A stretch of DNA of 64,000 bases. Origin: Verrucomicrobiales bacterium (GTDB lineage Bacteria; Verrucomicrobiota; Verrucomicrobiia; Limisphaerales; CANJXF01). Positions 38,401 to 46,920 of this stretch are shown one piece after another. Position 1 is the first letter of the stretch; every line of letters begins with the position of its first letter. The notes beneath the pieces were generated by a model. The model saw only the letters and a list, made by a program, of their open reading frames with translations, was not told the origin of the DNA and did no database searches. The DNA lies in the NCBI GenBank assembly GCA_947478865.1, contig CANJXF010000008.1:36685-100684 (forward strand), written 5' to 3'. Position numbers and translations under genes: made by a program.

Positions 38401-39250
38401 CGTCATCGACGGTCGTATCAACCACACGAATTTTGCTCACGCCCAGTTCGGCAATCTGTTTCACCACCGCTTTGGAAAGCGGTTCGAAGGCGCGGGCGAC
38501 GACAATATTCTTGTCCTGATCAATTGCGTCCTCGACCAAAACCTTGTTCTGAATGTCCCCGAGCTTTTCTGCTTCTTTGACGGTCAGCTCTTCGATGTCG
38601 TAAAACAGCTTGAGGATGTCGGCGTCCGTGCCGTAGCCGAGGGCGCGGAAGAAAGTTGTTGTTAAAAATTTACGGCGGCGTTTCTTGCGATCGAGATAGA
38701 CATAAAGCATGTCGCTCGTATCGAACTGCGCTTCATACCAAGAGCCGCGGTCGGGAATAATTCGGAAGGAATGAAGGGTTTTGCCGTTCGGATGCTGCGT
38801 CGCCTCAAAAGCCAAACCGGGCGAGCGATGCAACTGACTGACGATGACGCGTTCCGCGCCGTTGATGACGAACGTTCCCTGGGGAGTCATCAAGGGCAAT
38901 TCGCCCATGAACACTTTTTCTTCTTTGGTCCCCTTCTCTTCTTTCAGCAAAAACGTGACATGGAGCGGAGCTCCGTAGGTGATTCCTTCACGAAGGCATT
39001 CCAGCCAATCGTTCTTCGGCTCACCGATGTCGTAACTATGAAAATCCAGCACACACTTGCCGTCGTAGCTTTCAATCGGAAAAACTTCGGTGAAGACCGC
39101 CTGAAGGCCGGTGTTCTTGCGGCGCGATGGGGCGATGTCGACCTGCAAGAACTCGCGATACGAATTCGTCTGCAGTTCGATCAGGTTCGGCGGCGCGATG
39201 ACCTCTTTGATTTTGCCGAAGTTAATTCTTTCAGTTACTTTGGATGGCAT
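35420..39250 (-). CDS. rpoB: RNA polymerase beta subunit
   Basis: A 1276-residue subunit. The rifampicin region reads [30 protein letters not shown]. The Asp, His and Ser at the main resistance positions are the sensitive residues, but an Ile stands where E. coli has Asn518. Other anchors are [25 protein letters not shown] and [13 protein letters not shown]. About 197 nt separate it from rplL, with a hairpin in the gap, as in other bacteria that attenuate rpoB relative to rplL. Confidence 0.98.
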   Translation of the reverse strand: MPSKVTERINFGKIKEVIAPPNLIELQTNSYREFLQVDIAPSRRKNTGLQAVFTEVFPIESYDGKCVLDFHSYDIGEPKNDWLECLREGITYGAPLHVTFLLKEEKGTKEEKVFMGELPLMTPQGTFVINGAERVIVSQLHRSPGLAFEATQHPNGKTLHSFRIIPDRGSWYEAQFDTSDMLYVYLDRKKRRRKFLTTTFFRALGYGTDADILKLFYDIEELTVKEAEKLGDIQNKVLVEDAIDQDKNIVVARAFEPLSKAVVKQIAELGVSKIRVVDTTVDDGIVIKCMKKDPTKNEEEALKDIYRRLRPGDPPTAANARALIKRLFFDPKRYDLGRVGRYKINQKLNIKGGDSRILTKEDLVAATKYLLRLKKGEGSLDDIDHLGSRRIRTVGELLANQCRVGLARTERLVKERMTLFDQSLETMAPQKLINPKALSAVIRDFFGRSQLSQFMDQINPLAELTHKRRLSALGPGGLSRDRAGFEVRDVHPSHYGRICPVETPEGPNIGLIASLATFAQVNDFGFLETPYRKVEKGRVTAHLDYLTADREEAFTVAQANSPIDDKGHFTTERVTCRCKGDFVDVEPAKVDYMDVSPKQLVSVAASLIPFLEHDDANRALMGSNMQRQAVPLLITEAPLVATGLEERVARDSRAVLVSEEAGRVASVTGNQVIITEDGKLPESKKKIKHDPANGISVYHVRKFMRSNAATCINQKILVSKGDHVKKGQVIADGPCTQGGELALGRNVLCAFMPWNGYNFEDAILISERIVKDDVFTSIHIDEFEVSARDTKLGPEEITRDIPNLGDEALKNLGLDGVIRIGAEVKPGDILVGKITPKSETELAPEERLLRAIFGEKAADVKDTSLKVPSGTYGIVMDVKVSSKKERDFEREAKSALTPETKKHAKEVTEDHRKKTDELREQLTEALSNILLGEKIPLDVVNSETGEIIIPANRKITKTLLRKLAGVYDRIEIDPSPIRNKINEIIGQFKKKFDDLQMQHDEEMERAEAGEEVDSGVVKSVKVYVASKRKLSVGDKMAGRHGNKGVVAKIVAEEDLPYLDNGTPVDIVLNPLGVPSRMNVGQVLETHLGWAAKLLGLKFATPVFDGIKEKEIRGYLKEAKLPEHAKVLLHDGRTGETFDQEVVVGYIYMMKLGHLVADKIHARAVGPYSLVTQQPLGGKAQYGGQRFGEMEVWAMEAYGAAYTLQELLTVKSDDVQGRTRIYESIVKGDNSLEAGIPESFNVLVKEMQSLGMDVKVGYSNPVDQAIADQPAALANLK

Positions 39251-39404
39251 TTTGGAACCTCTAATCAGTGTTCAGCCGACTCAGCCGAACGGTTATTATA
39301 TCAACGACACAAGGCAAGCCTTCCGCGTTCAGCAGAAAACTCGCCGCTACCACTAACCAATTCTCTTAAAACGAACCTGTATGAATAAATTTTTGCGGCT
39401 AAAG

Positions 39405-39436
39405 TTCAGGCCGGTGAATAATTTCACCGGCCTGAA
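39405..39436 (-). terminator. rplL-rpoB attenuator hairpin
   Basis: A perfect 14-bp inverted repeat (39405-39418 and 39423-39436, core CAGGCCGGTGAA) with a 4-nt loop, 11 nt past the rplL stop on the minus strand. The following sequence has only a weak T run (CTTTAG...AAATTTATT), fitting a partial terminator. It matches the position of the E. coli rplL-rpoB attenuator, which lets most transcripts stop after rplL. Confidence 0.65.
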
Positions 39437-39447
39437 ATAGACAGACC

Positions 39448-39834
39448 TTATTTGACTTCGACTTTTGCGCCAGCTTCTTCAAGCTTCTTTTTGGCCGCAT
39501 CGGAATCAGCTTTGTTAGCGCCTTCCAAAATCGGTTTTGGAGCACCTTCAACAAGAGCTTTCGCTTCAGCCAAACCGAGACCGGCTTTGACTTCGCGAAC
39601 CGCTTTAATTGCCGCAATCTTCTTGTCAGCAGGAACAGAAACGAGGATCACGTCAAACGTGTCTTTCGCTTCAGCAGGAGCCGCAGCTCCGCCCGCCGCG
39701 CCACCGGCCGCCGCTACAGCAACAGGTGCTGCCGCCGTCACGCCCCAGGCTGTTTCAAGTTGTTTAACCAAGTCAGCGGTTTCGATAACCGTGAGCTTGC
39801 CGAGTTGTTCTACCAATGATGCTAGGTCAGCCAT
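39448..39834 (-). CDS. rplL: 50S ribosomal protein L7/L12
   Basis: A 128-residue stalk protein. It has the N-terminal dimerisation helices ([24 protein letters not shown]), an Ala-rich hinge (residues 33-55) and the C-terminal domain [23 protein letters not shown] / [12 protein letters not shown], which recruits translation factors. It lies 141 nt downstream of rplJ and before the hairpin that separates it from rpoB. Confidence 0.97.
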   Translation of the reverse strand: MADLASLVEQLGKLTVIETADLVKQLETAWGVTAAAPVAVAAAGGAAGGAAAPAEAKDTFDVILVSVPADKKIAAIKAVREVKAGLGLAEAKALVEGAPKPILEGANKADSDAAKKKLEEAGAKVEVK

Positions 39835-39975
39835 ATTGCTATTTGCCTTTCAGTCTCGTCGCTACCCGCGGCTGCGGATGGTTTCAGTTCACACGCCAGC
39901 AAACCGACGATTTACTTTGTTATGTTTGTGTTAATCCATCTCCGTTGGCTTAGAACGGAGGTGAAAGCTTGAAAA

Positions 39976-40485
39976 CTATTCTCCCTTTTCCACTCGAGCC
40001 TGAAGCACGCGTGCGAGCTGGCTGGCTGGCGTATTGAGCAATGCAACCAAATTGCTGGCGGGCGCTTGAAACACTCCCAGCAATTTGCCACGCAGAACTT
40101 CGATCGATGGCAAATCAGCCAAGGATAAAATGTCTTTCTGCTCGAGTCGCTGATTGTTCAAAAAACCAAATTTGATTTTGGGCTTCTCGAATTCAGAACT
40201 GAAGGTCTTGATAATTTTGGCGGCGGACGAAACGTCCTTCTGCCCAGTCACCACGGCTAATTGCCCAGCCAGAGAGCCAATGTCAGGAACACCCGCTTCT
40301 TTGGCTGCAAGTTTGAAAATGGAATTCTTGACCACGTGAATCTCCGCACCCGCTTTGTGCAAGCGCTTGCGCAATTCCGTCACCGGTCCAACTTTTAATC
40401 CCGTGTAGTCCACGACGATAAAAAAGGGCGAGGCATTCAGGCGGCCTACGTATTCCTTACTAATGAATTGTTTTTCCGTACGCAT
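39976..40485 (-). CDS. rplJ: 50S ribosomal protein L10
   Basis: About 169 residues from the ATG at 40485 (MRTEKQFISKEYVGRLN). A longer start at 40530 would overlap rplA by 29 nt and is rejected. Forms the stalk base with L7/L12 dimers. The FFIVVDYTGLKVGPVTELRKRLHKAG core is typical. Only 16 nt separate it from rplA, so the L10-binding leader of E. coli cannot be present in that gap. Confidence 0.95.
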   Translation of the reverse strand: MRTEKQFISKEYVGRLNASPFFIVVDYTGLKVGPVTELRKRLHKAGAEIHVVKNSIFKLAAKEAGVPDIGSLAGQLAVVTGQKDVSSAAKIIKTFSSEFEKPKIKFGFLNNQRLEQKDILSLADLPSIEVLRGKLLGVFQAPASNLVALLNTPASQLARVLQARVEKGE

Positions 40486-40501
40486 ATTATTCCTCGTTAA
40501 A

Positions 40502-41209
40502 TTAAGCGACTGCTGAGAACTCACGCACATCCACGCGCACCGCCGGACTCATCGTTGCCGAAATTGTGCAGCTGGTAATAAAAGTCCCTTTGGCGCTCGA
40601 TGGCTTTGCCTTCGCAACGGCTTCAATCACCGCACGAGCGTTGTCTTCGATTTGTTCCGGCTTGAAGCTGATTTTTCCAATCGGAATGTGAACGTTACCC
40701 GCTTTGTCGATTTTGAACTCGACGCGGCCGGCTTTGACTTCTTTAACCGCTTTCGCCGTATCATCAGTGACCGTTCCGGTCTTCGGATTCGGCATCAAAC
40801 CACGAGGCCCGAGAACTTTACCGAGCTTACGAACTTCAATCATCGCTTCAGGAGTTGCAATCGCAATATCAAAATCATTCCAGCCTTCAACACATTTTTT
40901 GATCAAATCTTCGTAGCCCACATATTCAGCGCCAGCTGCGGTGGCCGCATCCGCCGCATTGCCGGGACGAGCAAAAACCAAAACCTTGACTGTTTTGCCG
41001 CTGCCGTGTGGCAGGGGAACTGTTCCCCGGACCATCTGGTCAGATTGCTTCGGATCCACACCGAGCTTGAAAGCGACTTCAACGGTCTCGTTGAACTTTG
41101 CTTTCGGAAATTTGTTTAGGACCTCAACGGCTGATTTCAGCGGATAATGCTTTGATTTATCCACCAGTCCCTGCGCCTTTTTGTATCTTTTACTTCCTGT
41201 TTTAGCCAT
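40502..41209 (-). CDS. rplA: 50S ribosomal protein L1
   Basis: A 235-residue protein of the mobile L1 stalk. Recognised by KTGSKRYKKAQGLVDKSKHYPLKSAVE, GPRGLMPNPKTGTVTDD and the C-terminal SSAKGTFITSCTISATMSPAVRVD. L1 represses the L11 operon in E. coli by binding the rplK leader. The rplK upstream region here is a 42-nt gap after nusG, so I cannot identify such a site. Confidence 0.97.
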   Translation of the reverse strand: MAKTGSKRYKKAQGLVDKSKHYPLKSAVEVLNKFPKAKFNETVEVAFKLGVDPKQSDQMVRGTVPLPHGSGKTVKVLVFARPGNAADAATAAGAEYVGYEDLIKKCVEGWNDFDIAIATPEAMIEVRKLGKVLGPRGLMPNPKTGTVTDDTAKAVKEVKAGRVEFKIDKAGNVHIPIGKISFKPEQIEDNARAVIEAVAKAKPSSAKGTFITSCTISATMSPAVRVDVREFSAVA

Positions 41210-41262
41210 TTTTTATTTGTGCGGTGCAAACGAGTTTTTAGCTCTCCCGCGATTTGGTTTAG

Positions 41263-41688
41263 TTATTCCTGAATTTCAATTCCCATGCTGCGCGCCGTCC
41301 CCGCTATCAATCGAAAAGCTGCGTCTTCATTGGTCGCGTTCAAGTCTTTCATCTTGATCTTCACGATGTCCAAGACTTGCTTGCGACTTACTTTGCCGAC
41401 CTTTTCTTTGTTCGGCGTCTTCGATCCTGAAGCGATGCCGGCTGCCTTCTTGAGAAGAATAGCGGCTGGCGGCGATTTCGTGATGAAAGTGAAGGACTTA
41501 TCCTGATAAACAGTGATCACCACTGGAATCACCATTCCAGCTTGATCTTTCGTGGCGGCGTTAAATTCCTTGCAGAAGGCCATGATGTTCACGCCTTGCT
41601 GACCCAACGCTGGACCAACGGGAGGGGCTGGATTTGCCGATCCTGCGGGTATCTGCAGCTTAATTTGTCCTGTAACTTTCTTTGCCAT
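41263..41688 (-). CDS. rplK: 50S ribosomal protein L11
   Basis: A 141-residue protein of the GTPase-associated centre. It begins [38 protein letters not shown], with the conserved Pro-rich loop, and continues with the C-terminal RNA-binding [20 protein letters not shown]. Cotranscribed with nusG (42-nt gap) and rplA (53-nt gap). Confidence 0.97.
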   Translation of the reverse strand: MAKKVTGQIKLQIPAGSANPAPPVGPALGQQGVNIMAFCKEFNAATKDQAGMVIPVVITVYQDKSFTFITKSPPAAILLKKAAGIASGSKTPNKEKVGKVSRKQVLDIVKIKMKDLNATNEDAAFRLIAGTARSMGIEIQE

Positions 41689-41730
41689 AAAAATTTAAGA
41701 TTTATCTAAATGAAAATCAGTCGTGATAAC

Positions 41731-42279
41731 TTACGCCTTCTCCACTTGCCAATACTCCAACTCAACCGGGGTATTGCGCCCGAAAATATTAACCGTCACC
41801 TTCAATTTACCGCGCTCAGGTTCGATCTCCTCGATCACGCCGCTGAAATTCAGGAACGGACCGTCGTTGATTTTGACCGTCTCCCCAACTTCAAAGTTGA
41901 CCTTGGGCTTTTCTGTATCCTCTGATTCAGAAATCTGCGCCTTGATGGTCGCCATCTCTGAGGGGGAAACCGGAAGAGGGCGCTCGCCGCCCACAATTCC
42001 AATTTTCCCAGGCGTATCCTGAATGAAATACCACGGCTTCTCCAAAATGCGCTTGTTGTCATCCAACAGCACCATGTCGATGTAAACATATCCGGGATGC
42101 AGCTTGCGGGTCGTTACGGTCTTTTTCCCCCCCCGCACATCAACTACTTTTTCGACGGGCACGAGAACTTCTTTGATGTATTCGCCCATCTCCTCAGCTT
42201 TCAGGCGTTTCTCGATGCTGTCCTTAACCTTCTGCTCCTGGCCGGACAACGTATGAATGACAAACCACTGGCTTTGCAT
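41731..42279 (-). CDS. nusG: transcription termination/antitermination factor NusG
   Basis: A 182-residue factor that binds RNA polymerase through its N-terminal NGN domain (QWFVIHTLSGQEQKVKDSIEKR and HPGYVYIDMVL) and Rho or S10 through its C-terminal KOW domain (VGETVKINDGPFLNFSGVIEEIEPERGKLKV). It lies 8 nt after secE, the standard bacterial arrangement. Confidence 0.97.
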   Translation of the reverse strand: MQSQWFVIHTLSGQEQKVKDSIEKRLKAEEMGEYIKEVLVPVEKVVDVRGGKKTVTTRKLHPGYVYIDMVLLDDNKRILEKPWYFIQDTPGKIGIVGGERPLPVSPSEMATIKAQISESEDTEKPKVNFEVGETVKINDGPFLNFSGVIEEIEPERGKLKVTVNIFGRNTPVELEYWQVEKA

Positions 42280-42287
42280 AGAAACTC

Positions 42288-42545
42288 CTAAACGATATGG
42301 CGAATGATCATCGCAATGACAAAATCAACCACCACTGTGAAGCCACCCAGCAACGCAATAGCCACAATAACAACGACCGTAGAACCCTTCAGCTCGTCCC
42401 AACTCGGCCACGAGCACTTACGAAGTTCTTCTTGTGTCTCATGAAAATAGTTGGAGATGCGCAAAAACGCACCCTTGCGCCAAAGGAGCGCAAAGATAAC
42501 TCCAGCCACCACGATCCCGATTATAATTGGCAATTGTTCTTTCAA
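42288..42545 (-). CDS. secE: preprotein translocase subunit SecE
   Basis: Small membrane subunit of the SecYEG translocon, 85 residues from a TTG at 42545 that is preceded by AAGGA at suitable spacing. A longer reading frame upstream (to 42695) runs through tRNA-Ser and is not real. Two hydrophobic stretches (about 8-20 and 53-78) flank the conserved ELRKCSWPSWDELKGST motif, which forms the amphipathic cytoplasmic helix. It lies 8 nt before nusG. Confidence 0.9.
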   Translation of the reverse strand: MKEQLPIIIGIVVAGVIFALLWRKGAFLRISNYFHETQEELRKCSWPSWDELKGSTVVVIVAIALLGGFTVVVDFVIAMIIRHIV

Positions 42546-42559
42546 ATTTCCTTCAACAT

Positions 42560-42649
42560 TGGCGGAGAGGGAGGGATTCGAACCCCCGTTGGCTGTTACA
42601 CCAAAGCGGTTTTCAAGACCGCCGCGATAGACCACTCTGCCACCTCTCC
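42560..42649 (-). tRNA. tRNA-Ser (anticodon TGA)
   Basis: A 90-nt class II tRNA with a long variable arm and CCA encoded at the 3' end. The acceptor stem GGAGAGG / CCTCTCC is perfect, and the T arm GGGGTTCGAATCCC is canonical. The anticodon loop CTTGAAA gives UGA, reading UCN serine codons. It sits between tRNA-Trp and secE in the same direction and would be processed from the shared transcript. Confidence 0.96.
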
Positions 42650-42661
42650 GGCAACCACATT

Positions 42662-42737
42662 TGGCACGGCGGGAGGGACTTGAACCCCCAACCAACGGTT
42701 TTGGAGACCGCTACTCTACCAATTGAGCTACCGCCGT
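42662..42737 (-). tRNA. tRNA-Trp (anticodon CCA)
   Basis: A 76-nt tRNA with encoded CCA. The acceptor stem ACGGCGG / CCGCCGT is perfect, the D arm GCTCAATTGGTAGAG and T arm GGTTCAAGTCC are standard, and the loop CTCCAAA holds anticodon CCA. tRNA-Trp between tuf and secE is a conserved arrangement in many bacteria. No rpmG gene is found here, although it often accompanies this pair. Confidence 0.97.
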
Positions 42738-42779
42738 ATGGCGCCGAGTGGTTCCTCAGACGCTAAAATTACAGACGAA

Positions 42780-42811
42780 AATGGAGTCGGGTTAATTAAC
42801 CCCACTCCATT
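42780..42811 (-). terminator. terminator/processing hairpin after tuf
   Basis: Arms 42780-42787 and 42804-42811 (AATGGAGT/ACTCCATT) extend, after one C:C mismatch, into GGGTT/AACCC around a 4-nt AATT loop. On the minus strand the stem ends in CATTTTCGTC, a short T run. It lies 15 nt past the tuf stop and before tRNA-Trp, so it probably terminates part of the tuf message. Confidence 0.6.
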
Positions 42812-42826
42812 CTCTCAAAATGCTAG

Positions 42827-44017
42827 TTATTCGATTACGTCACTAACGCGACCTGCTCCAATAGTGCGGCCACCTTCGCGGATTGCAAAGCGCTGGCCTT
42901 TTTCCATTGCAACCGGGGCGATCAATTCAACATCCACCGCAACGTTATCACCAGGCATAACCATCTCAATCCCAGCAGGGAGTGTGCATGTGCCAGTGAC
43001 ATCGCTCGTGCGAAAATAGAACTGGGGACGATACTTCGTGAAGAACGGGGTGTGACGACCACCTTCATCTTTGGACAGAACGTAGACTTCCGCCTTGAAT
43101 TTCGTGTGCCCCTTAATCGAACCAGGCTTGGCCAAAACCATACCGCGTTCAACTTCTTCTTTCTTCGTGCCGCGAAGCAGAACGCCAACGTTATCACCAG
43201 CCGTCGCTTTATCCAGAAGCTTACGGAAAGCTTCAATGTCGGTTGCCGTGGTTTTACGGGTTTCTTTCAAGCCCACAATTTCTACTTCGGACATCTTGTT
43301 CAATTCGCCACGCTCGACACGACCGGTCACAACCGTACCGCGACCTTCGATGTTGAATACATCTTCGATACACATCAGGAACGGTTTATCCACTTCGCGG
43401 GTCGGAAGCGGGATGAACGCGTCAACTGCGTCAAGCAACTCTTGAATGGCTTTTTCACCTTCAGGCTTTTGCTCGATTGCCGCCGTTGCACTGCCGCGGA
43501 TGATAGGGGTTTTGTCTCCCGGAAATTGATATTTGCTCAACAGATCGCGGATTTCCATTTCAACGAGGTCGAGCAGCTCTGGATCATCAACCAAGTCAAC
43601 TTTGTTCAGGAATACAACGATTGCCGGCACACCAACCTGGCGAGCCAACAGGATGTGCTCGCGCGTTTGAGGCATCGGACCGTCCGCTGCGCTAACGACG
43701 AGAATCGCACCGTCCATCTGAGCGGCGCCTGTAATCATGTTCTTGACATAGTCAGCATGTCCCGGGCAATCAACGTGAGCGTAATGGCGCAAGGGACTTT
43801 CGTATTCGACGTGGGAAACCGCGATGGTCACCGTTTTGGTTTCATCGCGCACCGTTCCACCCTTGGTGATGTCGGCGTAAGAAATAGCGGGAGCCAATCC
43901 TTTACGGTGTTGGGTTGCAACAATTGCGGCGGTCAAGGTTGATTTACCATGATCGACGTGGCCAATCGTGCCAATGTTCACATGCGGTTTTGTTCTTTGA
44001 AACGCTTCTTTTGCCAT
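42827..44017 (-). CDS. tuf: elongation factor Tu (variant switch I)
   Basis: A 396-residue EF-Tu that delivers aminoacyl-tRNA to the ribosome. G1 is GHVDHGKST (19-27), DCPGHADY is at 83-90, and the NKVD and GSA motifs are intact. Domains II and III align over full length. The effector region is unusual: where EF-Tu normally has ERxRGITINTAHVEY, this protein has [17 protein letters not shown] (residues 56-72). The Mg-coordinating Thr (T64) and Ile remain, but the otherwise near-invariant Arg-Gly is replaced by Lys-Thr. No second tuf gene is seen in the window. It is flanked by tRNA-Thr upstream and tRNA-Trp downstream. Confidence 0.96.
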   Translation of the reverse strand: MAKEAFQRTKPHVNIGTIGHVDHGKSTLTAAIVATQHRKGLAPAISYADITKGGTVRDETKTVTIAVSHVEYESPLRHYAHVDCPGHADYVKNMITGAAQMDGAILVVSAADGPMPQTREHILLARQVGVPAIVVFLNKVDLVDDPELLDLVEMEIRDLLSKYQFPGDKTPIIRGSATAAIEQKPEGEKAIQELLDAVDAFIPLPTREVDKPFLMCIEDVFNIEGRGTVVTGRVERGELNKMSEVEIVGLKETRKTTATDIEAFRKLLDKATAGDNVGVLLRGTKKEEVERGMVLAKPGSIKGHTKFKAEVYVLSKDEGGRHTPFFTKYRPQFYFRTSDVTGTCTLPAGIEMVMPGDNVAVDVELIAPVAMEKGQRFAIREGGRTIGAGRVSDVIE

Positions 44018-44068
44018 TGCTATCTCCTGCTTTTAATTTGTTTCTGTTGTTCGATACGCTCTTAAATC

Positions 44069-44144
44069 TGGAGCCCATGATCAGGCTTGAACTGATGACC
44101 TCGTCCTTACCAAGGACGTGCTCTACCAACTGAGCTACATGGGC
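44069..44144 (-). tRNA. tRNA-Thr (anticodon GGT)
   Basis: A 76-nt tRNA with encoded CCA. Acceptor stem GCCCATG / CATGGGC is perfect, the D arm is GCTCAGTTGGTAGAGC, and the anticodon loop TTGGTAA lies in a GC-rich stem (CGTCC/GGACG), giving GGU. It is first in the superoperon, 51 nt upstream of tuf, matching the thrT-tufB arrangement known from E. coli. Confidence 0.97.
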
Positions 44145-44173
44145 AAGCCAATATCATCCTGACCTGTAAAGAC

Positions 44174-44226
44174 GAAAAAAATACCATTAGCCCAACCTTT
44201 TTCACTCGAAAAGCTTGAGGGCTAAT
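44174..44226 (-). terminator. hairpin with T7 run upstream of tRNA-Thr
   Basis: Arms ATTAGCCC (44186-44193) and GGGCTAAT (44219-44226) enclose a second, imperfect AACCTTTTT/AAAAGCTT pairing. On the minus strand the stem is followed by GGTA and seven T residues. This fits an intrinsic terminator for a minus-strand transcript arriving from above 44226, and it would insulate the tRNA-Thr-tuf operon. Confidence 0.55.
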
Positions 44227-45472
44227 GATTCCAATCTCTCACGGCCCGATTTCTGTCGGCAAAATAAGAAACATCAACGCACCTGTCAACCGGCATTTTC
44301 AAAAAAGTGTTGAGCCGGGACTTCCGCCCTTTTCGCCGGGACGTTTCCGCTGGATTCCTTGTTTCTTAAAATCGTCCGTGGACCGGACCGGCGGACTTCC
44401 ATTCCGAATCCGTCCATCACTCGGCAGCACCATTCCATTTCAGCCGCGCGCCGACTCCAACCGAGCGCCGCGCTGCGACGGTAAATTCGCTGAAAACCTT
44501 TTTCATCCGTTATTTGATTGTGCCAGATTGCTTCAGTGCCGCAACCTGCCGCCAGGATACTCTCCGCAGAAAAGAAGGGCTCCATGCGAATGATCACCCT
44601 TCCGCGCGGATCAAGAAACTCGCAGAGCGGACGACGGCAGTCCAGTTCGGAATTTGTCAACGTCGGGCCTCCCGTCAAGCGGGAACGGGTGTCCTGGTGT
44701 CAATCGCTCTCTGAGGCATTCTCCCGCATTACGAATCACAACGGCTTGATCCGAATCAAGGGAGCGGCTTTTGCCGGGAGGGATTCTTAGCTCCAAATCG
44801 ACCCCGTCGGTCTGGAACAACTCCGCAACCTATCTCGCCTCCGCAGCTTCTTGTTAACGGCGGTTCTCGGGCCATCAAATCACAGGCGTTTTTAAGGGGA
44901 GAAGACGTTTGGCTGTTCCAGAGTTCTCCTGGCTGCTCAAGAGCTGCAACCCGAGAATGAAATTGGATTAAAGGAGGGCAGCCGGCTTTGTCCTAATGCG
45001 AGAGCGGCGACCAGCGTTCGATCATGCAGCGCGTCGGCCGGCTTCGCGCTTCGGTTGGCGGTTGTGAGCGCGAAGCCGGATGGGTCGGGAGGGTCCCGCG
45101 ATCTAACGTTGCTCCGAGCCAAGGCGAACTGATTTCATTGACTGGGATACTTCTTCTGGCCGAGCAGCTGGAAGACTTCCAATCCGCGCTCGCGGTGATC
45201 GCTTAAATGATGCCAGCGCCAGCTCCGCAGGAGTATCCTGTTCATTGAAACAGAATCGCTCATCCCCCGCCCAAATACCCGTCAAGCCTTTTTTCAGCGT
45301 TTTTCCTTTCGTGAAAACTGTTTCAGAACGTTTCAAACGGTTTCAATTTGCGCGACTTTGCGTGTCCCATTTTTCCGACCAAAAAGATTTCTGAAAACCC
45401 GTGCTACAAAAAGGCGCGCCAATGATGCGCAACTGCGCTGCGCAGCTTCGCAGCTGGAAGGAAAAACAGATT
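44227..45472. other. 1.2-kb stretch with no supported gene
   Basis: Open frames here (largest 130 codons, minus strand, 44286-44678) overlap each other on both strands and show no recognisable motif, start site or conserved composition. A perfect 12-bp inverted repeat (CCGGCTTCGCGC, 45038-45049 and 45068-45079) lies in it. A strong T-run hairpin borders its left end in the minus direction, so an unrecognised RNA gene or a decayed gene is possible. I checked by eye for RNase P RNA, tmRNA and 6S-like signatures and did not see them. Confidence 0.5.
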
Positions 45473-45883
45473 ATGCACGACCCACAGATTCAGGACCGTT
45501 TCATCACCCTCCGCGCCGCCGGCTGGACCTATTCCAAAATCATGACCGAGCTGAATGTCTCGCGCCCAACCCTCATCGATTGGAGCCGCAAACATCGGTT
45601 CCAAATCCAGAACTTCAAAGCCATTGAGCAGGAGGCGCTCCGCGAAAAATGGCTCGCCTCGACTGCCGTCCGCGTCAACGCCATCGGCGACCAGCTTCGC
45701 AAAGTCGAAACGGAACTTGCCAGTCGCGACGTCGCTTCTCTTCCCACCGCTCGCCTGTTTTCGCTGGCTGAATCCTTGCGACGCCAGATCGAGCGCGAAA
45801 CCGGCGAAGTAAAATTCACCACGCCCATCAACGATATCCCAAAAGACGAATATCATGAGCAAGTCCAGGACTGGAACGGATAA
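45473..45883 (+). CDS. helix-turn-helix protein, phage terminase small-subunit-like
   Basis: About 136 residues from the ATG at 45473, preceded by AAGGA about 11 nt upstream. Starts at 45401, 45422 and 45425 are alternatives. The N-terminal part FITLRAAGWTYSKIMTELNVSRPTLIDWSRKH is a clear Hin/terminase-type helix-turn-helix. The rest is helical (ALREKWLASTAVRVNAIGDQLRKVETELA), with an acidic, polar C-terminus. The layout resembles small DNA-recognition proteins of phages, such as terminase small subunits, but no large subunit is adjacent. Function is not established. Confidence 0.6.
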   Translation: MHDPQIQDRFITLRAAGWTYSKIMTELNVSRPTLIDWSRKHRFQIQNFKAIEQEALREKWLASTAVRVNAIGDQLRKVETELASRDVASLPTARLFSLAESLRRQIERETGEVKFTTPINDIPKDEYHEQVQDWNG

Positions 45884-46233
45884 TCTCCATTTTGCGCATT
45901 GATCATAATCTTAATCATGGAAAGCACGGGTAGCGACGTCGCGTCGAGCCTGCGATCCAAGAGACCGAGATCGGCAGCAATGCCTTCCTCCGCGTCCCTA
46001 ACTTTACGGGGTCGGTTTTTTTCCCTGGTTGCCCACAACAAAAACCCGGCAACCGGTCAAATTCGGTAAAAAAAGGTAAAGGGGAGCTTTCCGCCTCGGT
46101 GGTTCGAACAACTCAAACCCTGTAAAGAAAATGTAAAGCTTTGGTCAAGTTTCCCAATGCGGCCTCAGCCATCCTCGCCTGATCTGGAGGCTCCCTGCCG
46201 CCTGGGACAAACGCAACCTCTGCCCTAAGACCT
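45884..46233. repeat. intergenic region with GTAAAG-type repeats
   Basis: No gene is supported here. It holds two copies of a GTAAARAAA-N1-2-GTAAAG motif (46066-46081 and 46122-46138). A third copy follows the next ORF at 46824-46840. The second and third copies extend to a 27-nt imperfect direct repeat (46122-46148 and 46824-46850, 23 of 27 identical) that ends in TTTGGT and A-rich sequence. These repeats thus bracket the ORF at 46234-46827. Confidence 0.5.
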
Positions 46234-46827
46234 TTGCCCAAAATTAAAACCGCATCCCGCTCGCTTGACCGCTCTCTGTCGCGAGGATCTTGTCGCCGCC
46301 CTTATCTGGCTGAGACGCTCGCTGCGTTCGCGCGTGCAATCCGCCTTCACCGTCGCCTGATAAAACTCGCGCCGCGCATCTACGATGCCGCCTTCGTCCA
46401 TCGCGAGGAACAGCAGCGCCTGGAGAGCCTGGCTCGGCGCAAAAAATGGGAGCCGGCGTTCTTGAAGATTTATGGCGCAACCGGATGCGACAGATCCGAA
46501 CCGCGGGATTGGCCGGCACTGCCCCAAAACCCTCGCATCCGCCAGGCCATCGAACCCGCCGAGGCGCAACGCGCGATCTGGATGGAGATCGGCCAAAGCG
46601 CGCTGGCCGATTTTCAAAAGTTCCAGCCGCACGCGGTTCTCCGTCTCACACAGATCGCCCGCCTGCTCGACATCGGGATCACGTTTGGACGGCTGGCCAC
46701 TGGGATCGAATCCCTGCCACCCGGACCTGAACCACTTCCTTCCGGATATCTCGATTCCGAGGCCGCTTTGGAAAAAATCTATGGCGACCCGCATCCCCCT
46801 GAAGTCGCAGGAAATGAAAACCGGTAA
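46234..46827 (+). CDS. hypothetical protein next to HTH gene
   Basis: A 197-residue frame beginning with TTG. The first 25 residues are Ser/Arg-rich and may not be translated. The remainder is helical and charged (LIKLAPRIYDAAFVHREEQQRLESLARRKK, then AQRAIWMEIGQSALADFQKFQP). No family is recognised. The opposite strand also has an open frame of similar length (46225-46794), but its composition is poorer. A real protein here would belong with the phage-like HTH gene. Its stop codon lies inside the right-hand copy of the GTAAAG repeat. Confidence 0.4.
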   Translation: MPKIKTASRSLDRSLSRGSCRRPYLAETLAAFARAIRLHRRLIKLAPRIYDAAFVHREEQQRLESLARRKKWEPAFLKIYGATGCDRSEPRDWPALPQNPRIRQAIEPAEAQRAIWMEIGQSALADFQKFQPHAVLRLTQIARLLDIGITFGRLATGIESLPPGPEPLPSGYLDSEAALEKIYGDPHPPEVAGNENR

Positions 46828-46920
46828 AGAAAGAGTAAAGTTTTGGTAAAATTACGCAGCGGGAGCACAGGCGACCCGCCTGCTCGTTCCCGCGCCCTCG
46901 CGGGAATTCTCCAGGGACCT

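Noticed and set aside
42546..42695. N-terminal extension of secE by 50 codons
   Set aside because: It would be translated from tRNA-Ser sequence. The TTG at 42545 with AAGGA gives a SecE of normal length.
44286..44678. 130-codon minus-strand frame as a gene upstream of tRNA-Thr
   Set aside because: It overlaps plus-strand frames of similar length and has no family, signal or ribosome-binding site. I left it as unassigned sequence.
46060..46850. GTAAAG repeats as a CRISPR array
   Set aside because: There are only three imperfect copies, spaced about 55 and 700 nt apart, with no uniform spacers and no cas genes.
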